This document shows positions 25,303-35,478 of a stretch of DNA of 64,000 bases, piece after piece. The DNA is taken from contig JAGTJU010000004.1 in assembly GCA_022184915.1 (NCBI GenBank), positions 124,001-188,000 on the forward strand, written 5' to 3'. The position numbers and the translations under genes were made by a program. This DNA comes from Myxococcales bacterium (GTDB lineage Bacteria; Myxococcota_A; Polyangia; Fen-1088). Position 1 is the stretch's first letter. The number at the start of each line of letters is the position of its first letter. The notes under the pieces were generated by a model. It saw only the letters and a program-made list of their open reading frames with translations, did no database searches and was not told where the DNA came from.

Positions 25303-26919
25303 GTGGAACCCCTGCTGAACCAGCTGCGCGAGCTGCCCAAGAGGTTCCTTGCCCTCTCGAACGGGGTGAAGATCGCGCTGCTCGGGGTGGTGGGCCTCCT
25401 GGTCACCTCCGTGGTGGTGGCCTCGATTCTGGCCAACGGTGGCACGTACCAGTACGTATTCACCAACCTGACGCCCGAGGACGCGGCCGAGGCGGCGTCG
25501 CAGCTCAAGGTTGCAGGGCTGCCGTTCCGGATGGAGGCTGGGGGTACCGCGCTGGCCGTGCCCTCGGCGAAGGTCTACGACGCGCGGCTCCTGTTGGCCG
25601 GCTCGGGCCTGCCCCGGGGCGGCGGCGTGGGCTTCGAGATCTTCGACAAGGGCGATCTGGGTGTCTCCGAGTTCACGCAGAAGGTGAACCTGCGCCGCGC
25701 GACCGAAGGGGAGCTGGCCCGCACGCTGGGGCGGCTGTCCGCCGTGCGCAGCGCGCGGGTTCACATCACGTTCGCGCAGCACGGCCTTTACCGCGACGAG
25801 GACAAAGAGGCTTCGGCCGCTGTGGTGGTGAATCTGCAGCCGGGGCGCACGCTCGGCGAGCGGGAGCTGCAGGGGATGCGGCACCTCGTGAGCTCGGCAG
25901 TGCCCGGGCTGCGGGCCGAGGCCGTTACGGTGGTGGATGGTCAGGGCGCCGTGCTGGCGGGCGATGAAGCCCCAGGCGGCAAGGCTTCGGACCAGCAGCG
26001 CCAGATGGAGCGTGCGCTCGAGCGGCGCGTGGTGGAGCTGCTCTCGCGCGCGGTGGGCCCGGAGGCCGTGGAAGCGAAGGTCTCCGTGACCCTGGACAGC
26101 TCCCAGGTCGAGAGCACGGCCGACAAATACGATCCCGAAGGCAGCGCCGTGCGCAGCGAGCGGGTCACGGCCGAACAGACGGCGCAAGGGGGCCCGAAAG
26201 CGGGCGGCGTGGCGGGCGCCGCCGCGAACCAGCCGCTCACGAACGTGGGCGGTGGCGTGGCGGGATCCCAATCGGGCAGCAGCAACCGGGAAGACGAAGT
26301 TCGCAACTTCGAAATCTCGAAGGTGACCACCCACACGGTCACGCAGGCACCGCGGGTGCAGCGCCTGTCGGTGGCCGTGTTGCTCGACGGAGTCGACGGC
26401 AAGCCCCGTTCGGCCGAGGACGTCGCGCGGCTCGGTGAGCTGGCGAAGAGCGCCGTGGGGTTCGACGCCGCGCGCGGAGATCAGTTCCAGATCAGTAGCA
26501 CCGTGTTCGCGCAGCCAGGAGGCACCAACGCGGCGGCGGCACCCCACTTCTTTGCCACCCCGGCGGCCCGCTACGGAGGCATGGCCGCGGCGGCCTTGCT
26601 GGTGGGTCTCATCGTCGTGGCCTTCGTGCTGCGTCGGAAGAAGGCGCGCGCCGAGGTCGAAAAGGAAGTGGCTTTGCTCAAGCCGGGATCTTCAGTGGCC
26701 GAGCTCGAACGCGCCATCGCGGACGCCCAACCTACCGAGGCGCTCGAGGGCATGCCCGAACGCCCGGCCCTTGCGGATCCGAACGTCGTCACCCGCGATC
26801 GGGCGCGCGAGCTGGCCATGCAGGATCCCGAGCGCGCCGCGCGCTTGCTGAAGGCCTGGATCCAGACCGACATCGAAGAAAAGGCCAAGGAAGAGGAGGC
26901 CAAACGTGCTGCCACCTGA
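25303..26919 (+). CDS. fliF: Flagellar MS-ring protein FliF
   Basis: 538 residues from GTG 25303. An N-terminal membrane helix (VGLLVTSVVVASIL) is followed by the YscJ/FliF ring-building domain (YVFTNLTPEDAAE, LPRGGGVGFEIFD, FTQKVNLRRATEGELARTL). A second helix (MAAAALLVGLIVVAFVLRR, ~425-445) precedes the cytosolic tail that binds FliG. Slightly short of the ~560 norm but complete. Its last codons overlap fliG by 14 nt. Confidence 0.96.
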   Translation: MEPLLNQLRELPKRFLALSNGVKIALLGVVGLLVTSVVVASILANGGTYQYVFTNLTPEDAAEAASQLKVAGLPFRMEAGGTALAVPSAKVYDARLLLAGSGLPRGGGVGFEIFDKGDLGVSEFTQKVNLRRATEGELARTLGRLSAVRSARVHITFAQHGLYRDEDKEASAAVVVNLQPGRTLGERELQGMRHLVSSAVPGLRAEAVTVVDGQGAVLAGDEAPGGKASDQQRQMERALERRVVELLSRAVGPEAVEAKVSVTLDSSQVESTADKYDPEGSAVRSERVTAEQTAQGGPKAGGVAGAAANQPLTNVGGGVAGSQSGSSNREDEVRNFEISKVTTHTVTQAPRVQRLSVAVLLDGVDGKPRSAEDVARLGELAKSAVGFDAARGDQFQISSTVFAQPGGTNAAAAPHFFATPAARYGGMAAAALLVGLIVVAFVLRRKKARAEVEKEVALLKPGSSVAELERAIADAQPTEALEGMPERPALADPNVVTRDRARELAMQDPERAARLLKAWIQTDIEEKAKEEEAKRAAT

Positions 26920-27937
26920 CGAAGAAGAGGAGCTCCCGCGAGAGAGGGCGGGACCGCGCACGCGCAAAGCCGCCGCCGTGCTGGTGGGCCTGGGCCCCGA
27001 GTTTGCGGCCGAGGTCTTCCGCCACCTGGACGAGGCGACCGTGCGCAAGATCGCGCTTGGCGCGAAGGAACTGCGCCACGACAAGAACGCCGTGCCCGAA
27101 TCCCTGCGCGAGTTCGTCGACGCGCTCGAGGCCGTGGGGGGCGACGCGGCCGCGGGTGACAACATGCTGCGTGCGGTGGCCACCCAGGTGCTGGGCGCCG
27201 AGCGCGCCAGCCGAGCCTTCGATGGGGTGGCAGCGCCGCCCGCCGTGGATGAGGCCTTGGGGCCGATCGCGAACGCCGATCCCGAGGCTTTGGCGATGGT
27301 GCTTTCGCGAGAGCAGCCGCAAACCGTGGCGCTCGTCTTGGGCGCGATGGAACGCGAGCGCGCAGGTCAGGTGATGCGGCGGATGCCCGAGGCCAACCGG
27401 GGTCCGATCCTCGCCCGCCTGGCCACGCTCGAGTCGGTCTCACCCGAGATCCTCTACGAGGTGGCTCAGGCGCTTGCTCTGGAGCTCCGCGCCTCCGCCG
27501 CGGGCGGCATGCGCCAGTTCGATGGCCGGGGAGCTGCCGTGGATCTTCTGCGTCGGGCGCCCGTGGCGCAACAGACCGAGGTCGTTCAGGCGATCGAGGA
27601 AAACGATCCCGAACTGGCCGCCGAGCTGCGGTCTCGCCTGTTCACCTTCGAGGATCTCGTCAACTTGTCGGACCGAGACGTTCAGACCTTCTTGCGCGAG
27701 GTGGATACCGGGCGCCTGGCCATTGCGCTCAAGGGCTCGGCGGACGCCGTGCGGGAAAAGATCCTCAAGAACATGTCTACCCGTGGCGCCGAGATGCTGC
27801 GCGACGAGATCGGGGCCATGGGACCCATGAAGCTTTCGGCGGTGGACGAATCGCAGGGCGAGCTCGTGAAGATCGCCTTCACTCTGGCGGAACAGGGCCG
27901 CATCACGATGGTGGGCCCGGCGGACCGCATGGTGTAG
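26906..27937 (+). CDS. fliG: Flagellar motor switch protein FliG
   Basis: 343 residues from GTG 26906, with AAGAGGAGG upstream inside fliF. N-terminal RKAAAVLVGLGPEFAAEVFRHLDE binds FliF; the EHPQT-like motif is present as EQPQTVALVL. The C-terminal torque domain contains the charged helix (DRDVQTFLREVDTGRLAIALKG and MSTRGAEMLRDEI). Couples MotAB ion flow to rotor torque. Confidence 0.96.
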   Translation: MLPPDEEEELPRERAGPRTRKAAAVLVGLGPEFAAEVFRHLDEATVRKIALGAKELRHDKNAVPESLREFVDALEAVGGDAAAGDNMLRAVATQVLGAERASRAFDGVAAPPAVDEALGPIANADPEALAMVLSREQPQTVALVLGAMERERAGQVMRRMPEANRGPILARLATLESVSPEILYEVAQALALELRASAAGGMRQFDGRGAAVDLLRRAPVAQQTEVVQAIEENDPELAAELRSRLFTFEDLVNLSDRDVQTFLREVDTGRLAIALKGSADAVREKILKNMSTRGAEMLRDEIGAMGPMKLSAVDESQGELVKIAFTLAEQGRITMVGPADRMV

Positions 27938-27949
27938 CGAGGCTCTGCC

Positions 27950-28867
27950 GTGGCGGACGAGTCCGATATGCCCCCCGATTCTTCTTCTCCTCATGCGGAT
28001 CCTGGTCGGCTTCCCGCTTTCATGAAGGCAGCGGGAACGACGAAAGCGGCTCCCACGCTCGCGGTGTTCGCGGAGCTGCCGGCATCCGAGGTGGTGGTGG
28101 TGCGCGCCCCGGTGTCGCGCTCGCTGGTGCGGCGCGCGCCGGCCCCGCCCGACGCCGCGCCCTTGGGTCTGGCCGCGCGCGTGGACGAGGCTCCCCCCGC
28201 GCCCCTGAACGCCCCAGCGGCCGACCCGCCGGCGGTGTCGGCGCGATCCGTGCCCGTTCTGCCAGACCCCGAGCCTGCTGCGCCTGCCAGCAGTCCCCCG
28301 GTGTCGGTGGCCGAGCCGCCGCCGCCGCTCCCTGTCGTTCCGGTGTCGCAGCCCCCCGTGGCGCCCCTTGCCACGTACCCGCCTTTGCATCCACCACCTC
28401 CTCCCGCGCCGCCCCCAGTGCCTCAGCCTGCCATCGACTTCGCCGAGCGTCTGGCGGCGGCCATCGCGGCGCTTCGTCTCACGTCGGAGCGTCTGGCTGA
28501 ACAGGCCCGCTCCGACGCGCTCGAGCTGGCGTTGCTCGTGGCGCGTCGGATGTTGGAAGCCGAGGTCAGCACGAACGTGGAGCGGTTCTTCGGCGTGGTG
28601 CGCTCGGTGACCCGCCGTGCAGGTGAGAGCCAGCGTATCGTCGTTCGCCTTCATCCCGACGACGCGCAGAGGGTCGACGCCGCGGGAGGGGCGCGTTCCT
28701 TGGCCACCATGGCCGTGGCACAGATCGAGATCGCTCCAGATCCCGAGCTCGAGCCCGGCGATTGCGTGGTGGATGCGGATTTCGGCATGGTCGATGGGCG
28801 CCTCACCACACGCTTCGAGGAGATGCGTCGCTTGTTGCAAGAGGCGATGGTGGGGGGCGACGCGTGA
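27950..28867 (+). CDS. fliH: Flagellar assembly protein FliH (type III ATPase regulator)
   Basis: 305 residues from GTG 27950. The first ~160 residues are Pro/Ala/Val-rich and disordered, longer than usual. The C-terminal ~140 match FliH/YscL: ARRMLEAEVSTNVERFF, VRLHPDDAQRV, and the closing GDCVVDADFGMVDGRLTTRFEEM. It holds FliI in the export gate. fliI begins inside its stop (GTGA). Confidence 0.92.
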   Translation: MADESDMPPDSSSPHADPGRLPAFMKAAGTTKAAPTLAVFAELPASEVVVVRAPVSRSLVRRAPAPPDAAPLGLAARVDEAPPAPLNAPAADPPAVSARSVPVLPDPEPAAPASSPPVSVAEPPPPLPVVPVSQPPVAPLATYPPLHPPPPPAPPPVPQPAIDFAERLAAAIAALRLTSERLAEQARSDALELALLVARRMLEAEVSTNVERFFGVVRSVTRRAGESQRIVVRLHPDDAQRVDAAGGARSLATMAVAQIEIAPDPELEPGDCVVDADFGMVDGRLTTRFEEMRRLLQEAMVGGDA

Positions 28868-30202
28868 GCCGTCAGCTGCTCGATCTCAAGCGCCTGCGGG
28901 GAATCGTAAGCGAGGCTGAAACCTTGGTGCGGGCAGGGAGGGTGGTGCACGCCTCGGGCATCACCATCGAGGCCACCTTGCCCCATGTGGCGCTGGGAAC
29001 GGCTTGCGAAATTCGGGCCCGTGGCGACAAGAGCATCGTGGCCGAGGGTGGTGGGGTTTTCGGGCTCGAAGGCGCTGCTCATGCCCTTCGGGGACATCAG
29101 CGGTGTGGGTGAGGGCTGCCCGGTGATTCCGCGGCGCCGTGCGGGTGAGATTCCCGTCGGCGCGGCTTTGCTGGGGCGGGTGGTGAACGCAGCGATGGAG
29201 CCCATGGATGGAGGACCGGCGTTGGTGCTTCCTCATCGCGGGTCGCTGCATGCGGCGCCGCCGTCGCCCATGGCCCGTGCGCGGATCGCGAAGCCACTCG
29301 TGACGGGTGTGCGGGCGATGGACGGGATCTTGACCTGTGGTGAAGGGCAGCGCGTCGGCATCATGGCGGGGCCCGGGGTGGGCAAGAGCAGCCTGCTCGG
29401 CATGTTGGCCCGCAGCGCGAGCGCCGACGTCATCGTAGTGGGGCTCGTGGGGGAACGCGGTCGCGAAGTGCGCGAGTTCGTCGAGCGAGATCTGGGCCCG
29501 GGCCTCTCGCGTTCTGTGGTGGTGGTGGCCACCGCGGATGAGCCGCCGCTCGTGCGTGTGCGCGCGGCCATGGCGGCCACCTCGGCTGCCGAACACTTTC
29601 GGGCGCAAGGAAAACGCGTTTTGTTGATGCTCGACTCGCTCACCCGCGTGGCCATGGCTCAGCGGGAGATCGGTCTGGCGGCGGGAGAGCCGCCCACGTC
29701 ACGGGGCTATCCGCCCTCGGTGTTTGCGTTGTTGCCGCGCCTGGTGGAGCGGGCCGGCAACGGGGAAGGGGAGGGCAGCATCACGGCGATGTACACGGTG
29801 CTGGTGGAGGGCGACGATCTTTCCGAGCCCGTGGCCGACGCGGCCCGCGCCGCTCTCGATGGGCACGTGGTGCTGTCGCGAAAGTTGGCCAACGGCGGTC
29901 ATTACCCTGCGATCGATCTGCTCGCCAGCGTGAGCCGCGTGATGAACGACGTGGTGGCGCCCGAACATCGGCAGCTGGCGATGCGCGTGCGCGAGGCTCT
30001 GTCCGTGTTCGCCGAATCGCAGGATCTGGTCGAGGTCGGGGCTTACGTGGCGGGCAGCAACCCCAGGCTGGATCGCGCCCTCAAGGTGGTGCCGCGGCTC
30101 CAGGCGCTGTTTCGGCAGAGCATGGGTGAGCGTTACAACCTGGTCGACACGCTGTCGCAAATGCGGAGGGCCCTCGATGCGCCGGAGGACGCCCGTGCTT
30201 AG
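28864..30202 (+). CDS. fliI: Flagellar export ATPase FliI with an apparent +1 frame disruption
   Basis: Translation starts at GTG 28864 (overlapping fliH) and reads a normal N-terminal beta-barrel (LDLKRLRGIVSEAETLVRAG, VVHASGITIEATL). At about 29046 the frame must shift by one base: codons to 29045 end SIVAE, and the next frame continues VVGFSGSKALLMP, exactly the FliI consensus. Without a shift, translation stops at 29112. Downstream the ATPase is intact: Walker A GPGVGKSSLLGM, GLVGERGREV, Walker B LLMLDSLTRVA, and YPPSVFALLPRLVERAG. One extra G in the GGG at 29046-29048 explains it. It is either a sequencing error, a decaying gene, or (less likely) programmed shifting. Confidence 0.85.
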
Positions 30203-31139
30203 GGCCTGGATGATCGCGCTTGGCCTTGGCTTTTGGGCGTCGTTCGCCCAAGCGGCGGAGCCGGGCGCTGCGGCGCACGGGCCCACGCCGCCGAAGGTCG
30301 ATGCGCCGAAGCCTCCCGCAGCGCCGCACGTGCCGGGTGCACCCGAAAGCGGCAAGGCGCCTGCTACGACCCGAGACGAGGCCCGCAAAGCAGCGGCCCC
30401 GGAGGCGCCCGCCAAGGCTGAAAACCCTCCAGGCGCTGCTCACCCCGAGGGTAGCGACGCTCATGCAAAGCCCGAGGGCGAAGGGAAGGTTCCGGCGCCC
30501 GCGCCACACGAGGGGGGGCCGGAGACTCCTGGCGATGGCGCGATCAAGGCACGCGCGGACCACGCGTCCTCGCCGCCTCGCAGCCGCAAGCGCCTCCCAA
30601 GGCGGAGCCAGCGGGAGCCCACACCGCGCTCGTTGACACTCGACGCGCTCAAGGAGGAGATCGCCAACTCACCGGCCGAAATCGAGAAGAACAATCTGCT
30701 CAAAGAGCGCGAGCACATCGGTGAGCTGGCCGGGGCGCTCGATCAGGCTCAGAAGACATTGCGGGAAGACGCCGAGCGTTTGGCCTCGTTTCTCGAAGAG
30801 GTCAAGAAGCAGACCCAGGACATCAAGACCTCCCAAGAGCAAGCCCAGAAGGCGGCGGAGGAGGCCGCGGCGCAGGAGAAGGCGGCAGCCGAAGCGGCCC
30901 AGGGCAACCCTGGGCCCACGCCGCTCGAGGTTCTCGCCAAGGCGATGCGGGGCATGAAGGCTGCGCAGGCTGCGGCGATCGCCGAGCGGCTGCCCGTCGC
31001 CCTGGCGGCCGACGTGTTCGAGCGTATGCCGGCGCGCGATGCCGGCAAAGTGATGGGCCTCATGAATCCCGATGCCGCTGCCGTGTTGGCTGGCGAGATC
31101 GCGGCGCGCGACGAGAGTCGCAAAAAAACCAAGAAGTAG
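30195..31139 (+). CDS. MotE-like exported coiled-coil protein with MgtE_N-like C-terminus
   Basis: About 314 residues from GTG 30195, which has CGGAGG upstream within the end of fliI; ATG 30177 is an alternative. Signal peptide (MIALGLGFWASFAQA), then ~130 Ala/Pro-rich residues, then a coiled coil (~170-240, with LREDAERLASFLEEVKKQT). The C-terminus (IAERLPVALAADVFERMPARDAGKVMGLM) has the helical repeat shared by MgtE N-domains, FliG and the flagellar MotE family. It occupies the place where fliJ normally sits between fliI and fliK. Likely a periplasmic motor or stator accessory. Confidence 0.75.
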   Translation: MLRAWMIALGLGFWASFAQAAEPGAAAHGPTPPKVDAPKPPAAPHVPGAPESGKAPATTRDEARKAAAPEAPAKAENPPGAAHPEGSDAHAKPEGEGKVPAPAPHEGGPETPGDGAIKARADHASSPPRSRKRLPRRSQREPTPRSLTLDALKEEIANSPAEIEKNNLLKEREHIGELAGALDQAQKTLREDAERLASFLEEVKKQTQDIKTSQEQAQKAAEEAAAQEKAAAEAAQGNPGPTPLEVLAKAMRGMKAAQAAAIAERLPVALAADVFERMPARDAGKVMGLMNPDAAAVLAGEIAARDESRKKTKK

Positions 31140-31148
31140 GGGCGAGAC

Positions 31149-34100
31149 ATGAAGCTGCAGCAAAGCTGGATGTTCGGGCTTGGGAAGGCGCGTGCAGCAG
31201 ACGGGCAAGAGCCTACTCCTCCGGCTCTGCCTCCCGCGGGCACGCCCTCCTTCGGGGCGCGGCTGGCAAGCGCCCTCGAGGCGCAACGGCCCGGGCGCGC
31301 AGGGCCGATTGCACGCGGGGGGGACGACAAGCGATCCCCGCCGTCGACGAAGAGTCTGCCAAAGGTCGATGCCAGCCGGTTGACGCTGGTGCCCGTGGAT
31401 GCCGCCCACGCCAAAGCGCGTCCGGTCCTGGTGGCGACTTTGGCGCTGCTGCCCTTAACGCCAGAGCGCATGCATGAGCCCCTGGCGATGCGCCCCACGG
31501 GCGCGTGGCCTCCACACGCCAAGGCGCCTGCCAGCCCCCCCCTCCCGGACGTGCACGTAGGCCCGGAAACCGTGGGGCTCGCGCTCGAGGCCCGCCCCGA
31601 AACGCTTCGCGACGCGACCCTGCCTTTCAGGACGCCGATAGCGGAATCTCTCGCAGGACTCGAGGTCATTGCCTCTGCGCTGGTGCCCGCGGTTCCGTCG
31701 CCCGAGGGACCGCCTCCTCCCCGCGAAGCCGAATCGCCCCCCGCAGCGGGAGGGAAAGACCAACCGCCGGCAATGAAGTCCCCGCCGGCACCGCCCGAAG
31801 CGGCTTCGGTTGAGCCTTTGGCTGGTTTGCCACATTCGCCTTCTCCTTCGCTGGGAAGTACGCCTTCGTTTTCGTTCACGCCTGCGCCTTCGTCGTCGTT
31901 CACGCCTGCACCGCGGCCTGCGACGCCCGAAGCGTTGCCGCCCGCATCCACGCCCCAGGGCATCCCGAACCCGACCTTCATCGGCACCGGCCGATCCCAG
32001 AGGGATACGATGCACGTCGAACGTCCGCACGCGCGGGCCGTCCCACTTGCCAGCCCGCAGGCAGCGACGCTGCTCGAACCTGTGGCCACGCCCTCCTTGG
32101 CGATCGCCCCTCTCCTTACGAACTCGATTCAATCGGACGCGGGGGCACGTGGGGCCGCACCGGCACTCACCATGAATGGGGCGGCGCCTTCCCTCGTGCC
32201 TCCCATGCAGGAAGATACGGATCCTTCTGCCAACGTACTGCTCTCGGCAGAGCCGAAGAGCGTCCCGTTAGTTGAGTGGCCTCAACTTCCGTCTTCGGCG
32301 CCGCTATGGCCCCCACCAGTTTTCTCGACGCCTGCAATGCTGCCGCTCGCAGCGCCGCTGGTCGCAGGGACACCACCCTCGGGCCCCGTTTTCCCAACCC
32401 GAGCGTCCGGGGCAGCGCCCGTGTTCCCTACGGCCCCAACGCCCGTGGGAGCCTCGGGGCTCACGGTGCTTGCGCCCTCATCGTTCCAGCAAGCGACAGC
32501 GCCCGCTGCCGCTGCGCCCTCGTCGTCTGCGCAAGTTGTGCTTTTGGGACCTTCGGTGGTACCTGCGGCCCCACCTGCTGTCGCAGAGGCGCCGCGGGGC
32601 GTATCGTATCGTCAAGCAGAGGCGCTGGCTGCGCCGTCTCTCCCGTCGGCATCGAACCCGCCGAACTCGCCCCCAACGGTGGCGGCGCCCGCAGCGTTGC
32701 GTGCTGCCCCTCCGGTCGCGGCGCCTGGGCTCGCCGTTTCGCCATCGCTTCCGGAAACGCCGCCCACGGCATCCGTCGCTCCCGATTCCCCGCTGAAGGC
32801 GCTTCCGGCAGGTTTGCCTCCCGTTGCACGCGCGTCTGCGACGCCTGGGGGCATACGCTCCCGCGAGGGGGCGTCATCCGGGACGACGGGGTCGGCCCCG
32901 CCCCTGGGCGCCCGAGCGGCGTGGTCCGAGTCCACCCCTTCGCTGCCTTGGGCAACGCCACCCGTAGCGATCGCCGAAGCTCTTCCCGAGCGACCGGCGG
33001 CGCGTTCGCCCCAAGGGTCCGTGTCGTCGGCTCCGCAGGCGGTGAGTCCCCCGCGCGTCGCTGTGGCAGCGCCGTTGCCCCCTGTGGCGGGGCCGCCGGT
33101 CTTGCTGCCAGGGAGCGACGCATCGGTTCCACCCACCGTCGCGCCGGGCCCAGCGGTAGTCGCGTGGCCAACGCCCGCGAACACGTCTGCACCACCCACG
33201 CCCGCAATGACGCCGCTATCGCCGTCGCCTGCGCCGCCGCCGCCGCTCGCGACAACGCCGCCGCCCCGGCTCGTGACAACGCCACCAGCGACAACGCCAC
33301 TACCGACGCCGTTCGTGACGACGCCGCTCGCGACAACGCCGCCGCTCGCGACAACGCCACTACCGACGCCGCTCGCGACAACGCCGCCGCTCGCGACAAC
33401 GCCACTACCGACGCCGTTCGTGACGACGCCGCTCGCGACAACACCGCCGACGCCGCTCGCGACAACACCGACGACGCCGCCGCCGCTCGCGACACCGCTA
33501 CCAGCTACAACGCCGCATCCGACGCCGCCACCTACGCCGGCCACAACGCCGCATGCGACGACGACGCCGCCGCCGCTACCTACGCCGGCTGGACCGCCGC
33601 ATGCGACAATGCCGACCCCGCCGCTTGCGACCACGCCGCTCCCGACAACGCCGGCTCCGCCGCTCGCGACCACGCCACCAACGCCGCTTGCGACAACGCC
33701 GCTCCCGACAACGCCGGCCCCGCCGCTCCCGACAACGCCGGCTCCGCCGCTCGCGACCACGCCACCAACGCCGCTTACGACAACGCCGCTCCCGACACCG
33801 CCGCTTGCGACAACGCCACCCGCGACACCGCCGCTTGCGACAACGCCACCCGCGACGCCGCCGCATGCGACAACGCCACCCGCGACGCCGCCGCTTGCGA
33901 CAACGCCGCTCGCGACAACGTCGCCGCCGCCCGTGGCGCCGCAAGCGCCTGCCCGTCCGGAGGCCCCGTCACTGCGGCGCGAAAGGCTCGAGGGCTCCGT
34001 CGCCGCGCTATCCAATGCATCCCTCCTACCGGCGCCCGCCTTGGTGTCGTCCGGGCTCGCGGCTCCCGGCCGCGGAGGTCCTCCGGCGTCGCCCCGTCAC

Positions 34101-34796
34101 CCCGGCCCCAAGGCTGAGGTCGAGCCCCAAGCGGGTCCGCTGGCAGCGGGGACCGCGTCTCGGCCGTCGGCCCCCAAAGAAGAAGCCCATCCGGTGGTCG
34201 AGTCTGTCCGCACGGCGAACGACCCGACCGGGCAGCGCCGCCCCGGAGATCCCGAACCCGTCAAGGAGGGGCCTGACCTTCGGGGATCCCGCGTCGATGG
34301 GCTCCCCCCGGCCGCTCCCGGACCGCAACCCGGCCCTCCGCCCCGAGCCAGCGCCGAGGCACCGAGTCCCGCGGCAGCTCGGCTCGTACCCCCGCCTCCC
34401 GAGGGAGCTGCCGCCCCCCAGATCGACATACGACATGACGAAGCGCGGGTCCTCGTCAAGACGGACCACGGAGAGCTTGCGCTTCATCTGCGCGTGAAGG
34501 ACGGGGTGGCCGACGTCTCCGCCGATGGACAAGCCGCCGCACGTTTGTTCGGGCACGGGCGCGATCTCGAAGCCCAGTTGGCGCGAGAGGGGCTGTCACT
34601 CGGACGCTTTCAGGTCGACGTGCATCGTCAGGCCGCCGCGTTCGCAAGCGCTGACGACGATCGGCGGCGCTCGCGTCAGGAGGCTGACGAAGACGACGGC
34701 ACGCCTCGTGCAGAACCCGGGAGCGAGCGTCCGATTTCTGGCGAGCCCTCTCGTTCGCGCGGAAGCCGCGGTGGGCGCGTTCACATCAAGGCGTAG
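31149..34796 (+). CDS. fliK: Very large flagellar hook-length control protein FliK
   Basis: 1215 residues, two to three times the usual 400-600. The C-terminal ~110 residues form the hook-length switch domain ([48 protein letters not shown]). The rest is Pro/Ala/Thr-rich; residues about 700-930 are a tandem array based on ATTPPL and TTPLPTP. FliK is secreted as a molecular ruler, and ruler length sets hook length in enterics, so this array may make a long or variable hook. Position before flgD/flgE confirms identity. All six frames stay open here, a GC effect. Confidence 0.85.
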   Translation: MKLQQSWMFGLGKARAADGQEPTPPALPPAGTPSFGARLASALEAQRPGRAGPIARGGDDKRSPPSTKSLPKVDASRLTLVPVDAAHAKARPVLVATLALLPLTPERMHEPLAMRPTGAWPPHAKAPASPPLPDVHVGPETVGLALEARPETLRDATLPFRTPIAESLAGLEVIASALVPAVPSPEGPPPPREAESPPAAGGKDQPPAMKSPPAPPEAASVEPLAGLPHSPSPSLGSTPSFSFTPAPSSSFTPAPRPATPEALPPASTPQGIPNPTFIGTGRSQRDTMHVERPHARAVPLASPQAATLLEPVATPSLAIAPLLTNSIQSDAGARGAAPALTMNGAAPSLVPPMQEDTDPSANVLLSAEPKSVPLVEWPQLPSSAPLWPPPVFSTPAMLPLAAPLVAGTPPSGPVFPTRASGAAPVFPTAPTPVGASGLTVLAPSSFQQATAPAAAAPSSSAQVVLLGPSVVPAAPPAVAEAPRGVSYRQAEALAAPSLPSASNPPNSPPTVAAPAALRAAPPVAAPGLAVSPSLPETPPTASVAPDSPLKALPAGLPPVARASATPGGIRSREGASSGTTGSAPPLGARAAWSESTPSLPWATPPVAIAEALPERPAARSPQGSVSSAPQAVSPPRVAVAAPLPPVAGPPVLLPGSDASVPPTVAPGPAVVAWPTPANTSAPPTPAMTPLSPSPAPPPPLATTPPPRLVTTPPATTPLPTPFVTTPLATTPPLATTPLPTPLATTPPLATTPLPTPFVTTPLATTPPTPLATTPTTPPPLATPLPATTPHPTPPPTPATTPHATTTPPPLPTPAGPPHATMPTPPLATTPLPTTPAPPLATTPPTPLATTPLPTTPAPPLPTTPAPPLATTPPTPLTTTPLPTPPLATTPPATPPLATTPPATPPHATTPPATPPLATTPLATTSPPPVAPQAPARPEAPSLRRERLEGSVAALSNASLLPAPALVSSGLAAPGRGGPPASPRHPGPKAEVEPQAGPLAAGTASRPSAPKEEAHPVVESVRTANDPTGQRRPGDPEPVKEGPDLRGSRVDGLPPAAPGPQPGPPPRASAEAPSPAAARLVPPPPEGAAAPQIDIRHDEARVLVKTDHGELALHLRVKDGVADVSADGQAAARLFGHGRDLEAQLAREGLSLGRFQVDVHRQAAAFASADDDRRRSRQEADEDDGTPRAEPGSERPISGEPSRSRGSRGGRVHIKA
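33240..33930 (+). repeat. In-frame tandem repeat array in fliK
   Basis: Short units built on CTCGCGACAACGCC alternate with CTACCGACGCC variants. Larger copies are nested: a stretch with CTACCGACGCCGTTCGTGAC occurs near 33300 and again near 33405, and an ~80-nt block with CGCTCCCGACAACGCCGGCT occurs near 33636 and near 33724 with about one change. All units are multiples of 3, so the frame is kept. The structure suggests recent duplication by slippage or recombination. Confidence 0.9.
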
Positions 34797-34800
34797 CACC

Positions 34801-35478
34801 ATGAACGTACAGAACCTCGTCAATGAAACCGCCAGCGCGAACACGCCGTCGACGGCCGATCGCGTGGGTTCCAAGGAGCTTGGAAAAGACCAATTCCTCA
34901 AGCTCATGCTGGCCCAGCTGCAGAATCAAGATCCCACGCAGCCGCAAGACAGCCAGGCCTTCGTGGCCCAGCTGGCGCAGTTCTCGTCGGTCGAGCAGCT
35001 CGAAAACGCCAACACCCGTCTCGACGACATTTTGATGGCACAGGCCTCGAACTCGCAGATCGCGGCGACGAGCTTCGTCGGCAAACAAGCCTCCTTCGTC
35101 TCGGAGTCTCTCACGTTGAATGCCGGACAGCCGGCGCGCACCACCGCACAACTGCAGGGCGAGGCCACCGAGGTCACGGCCAGCATTTACGAGGACGGAA
35201 AAGTGGTGCGTACCTTGAAGCTGGGGCCCCAAACCGCCGGGCCGGTGAACGTCACCTGGGATGGCCGCCGGGAGGATGGTTCGCTCGCAGGCGTGGGCAC
35301 GTACAAGGTGGAGCTCGACGCCAAGAACAAAACGGGCGACCCCGTTGGCGTGAGCATGCGCCAGAGCGGCTCGGTGGACGGGGTTTCGTTCGAGAACGGC
35401 GCCCCCGAGCTGCTGATCGACGGTCAACGAGTTTCCATGTCACAGGTGATCGAAATCAACCAAAGGAGTAACCCATGA
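34801..35478 (+). CDS. flgD: Flagellar hook assembly (cap) protein FlgD
   Basis: 225 residues from ATG 34801. The N-terminus is diagnostic: [25 protein letters not shown]-type, followed by [13 protein letters not shown]. The C-terminal half is the FlgD Tudor/Ig-like region ([24 protein letters not shown]). It caps the growing hook while FlgE subunits insert. The flgE ATG overlaps its stop. Confidence 0.95.
   Translation: MNVQNLVNETASANTPSTADRVGSKELGKDQFLKLMLAQLQNQDPTQPQDSQAFVAQLAQFSSVEQLENANTRLDDILMAQASNSQIAATSFVGKQASFVSESLTLNAGQPARTTAQLQGEATEVTASIYEDGKVVRTLKLGPQTAGPVNVTWDGRREDGSLAGVGTYKVELDAKNKTGDPVGVSMRQSGSVDGVSFENGAPELLIDGQRVSMSQVIEINQRSNP

Noticed and set aside
24903-25967. 354-codon frame overlapping fliE and fliF
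   Set aside because: Arg/Gly-rich out-of-frame shadow of fliE/fliF.
33240-33930. CRISPR array
   Set aside because: The repeats are contiguous, short, in-frame and encode Pro/Thr units; there are no unique spacers and no cas genes.
32276-34117. A long open frame in fliK coding for DNAA/ARDN-type repeats
   Set aside because: It is the second-frame shadow of the fliK repeat array; GC-rich triplet repeats keep all frames open. No ribosome site or homology.
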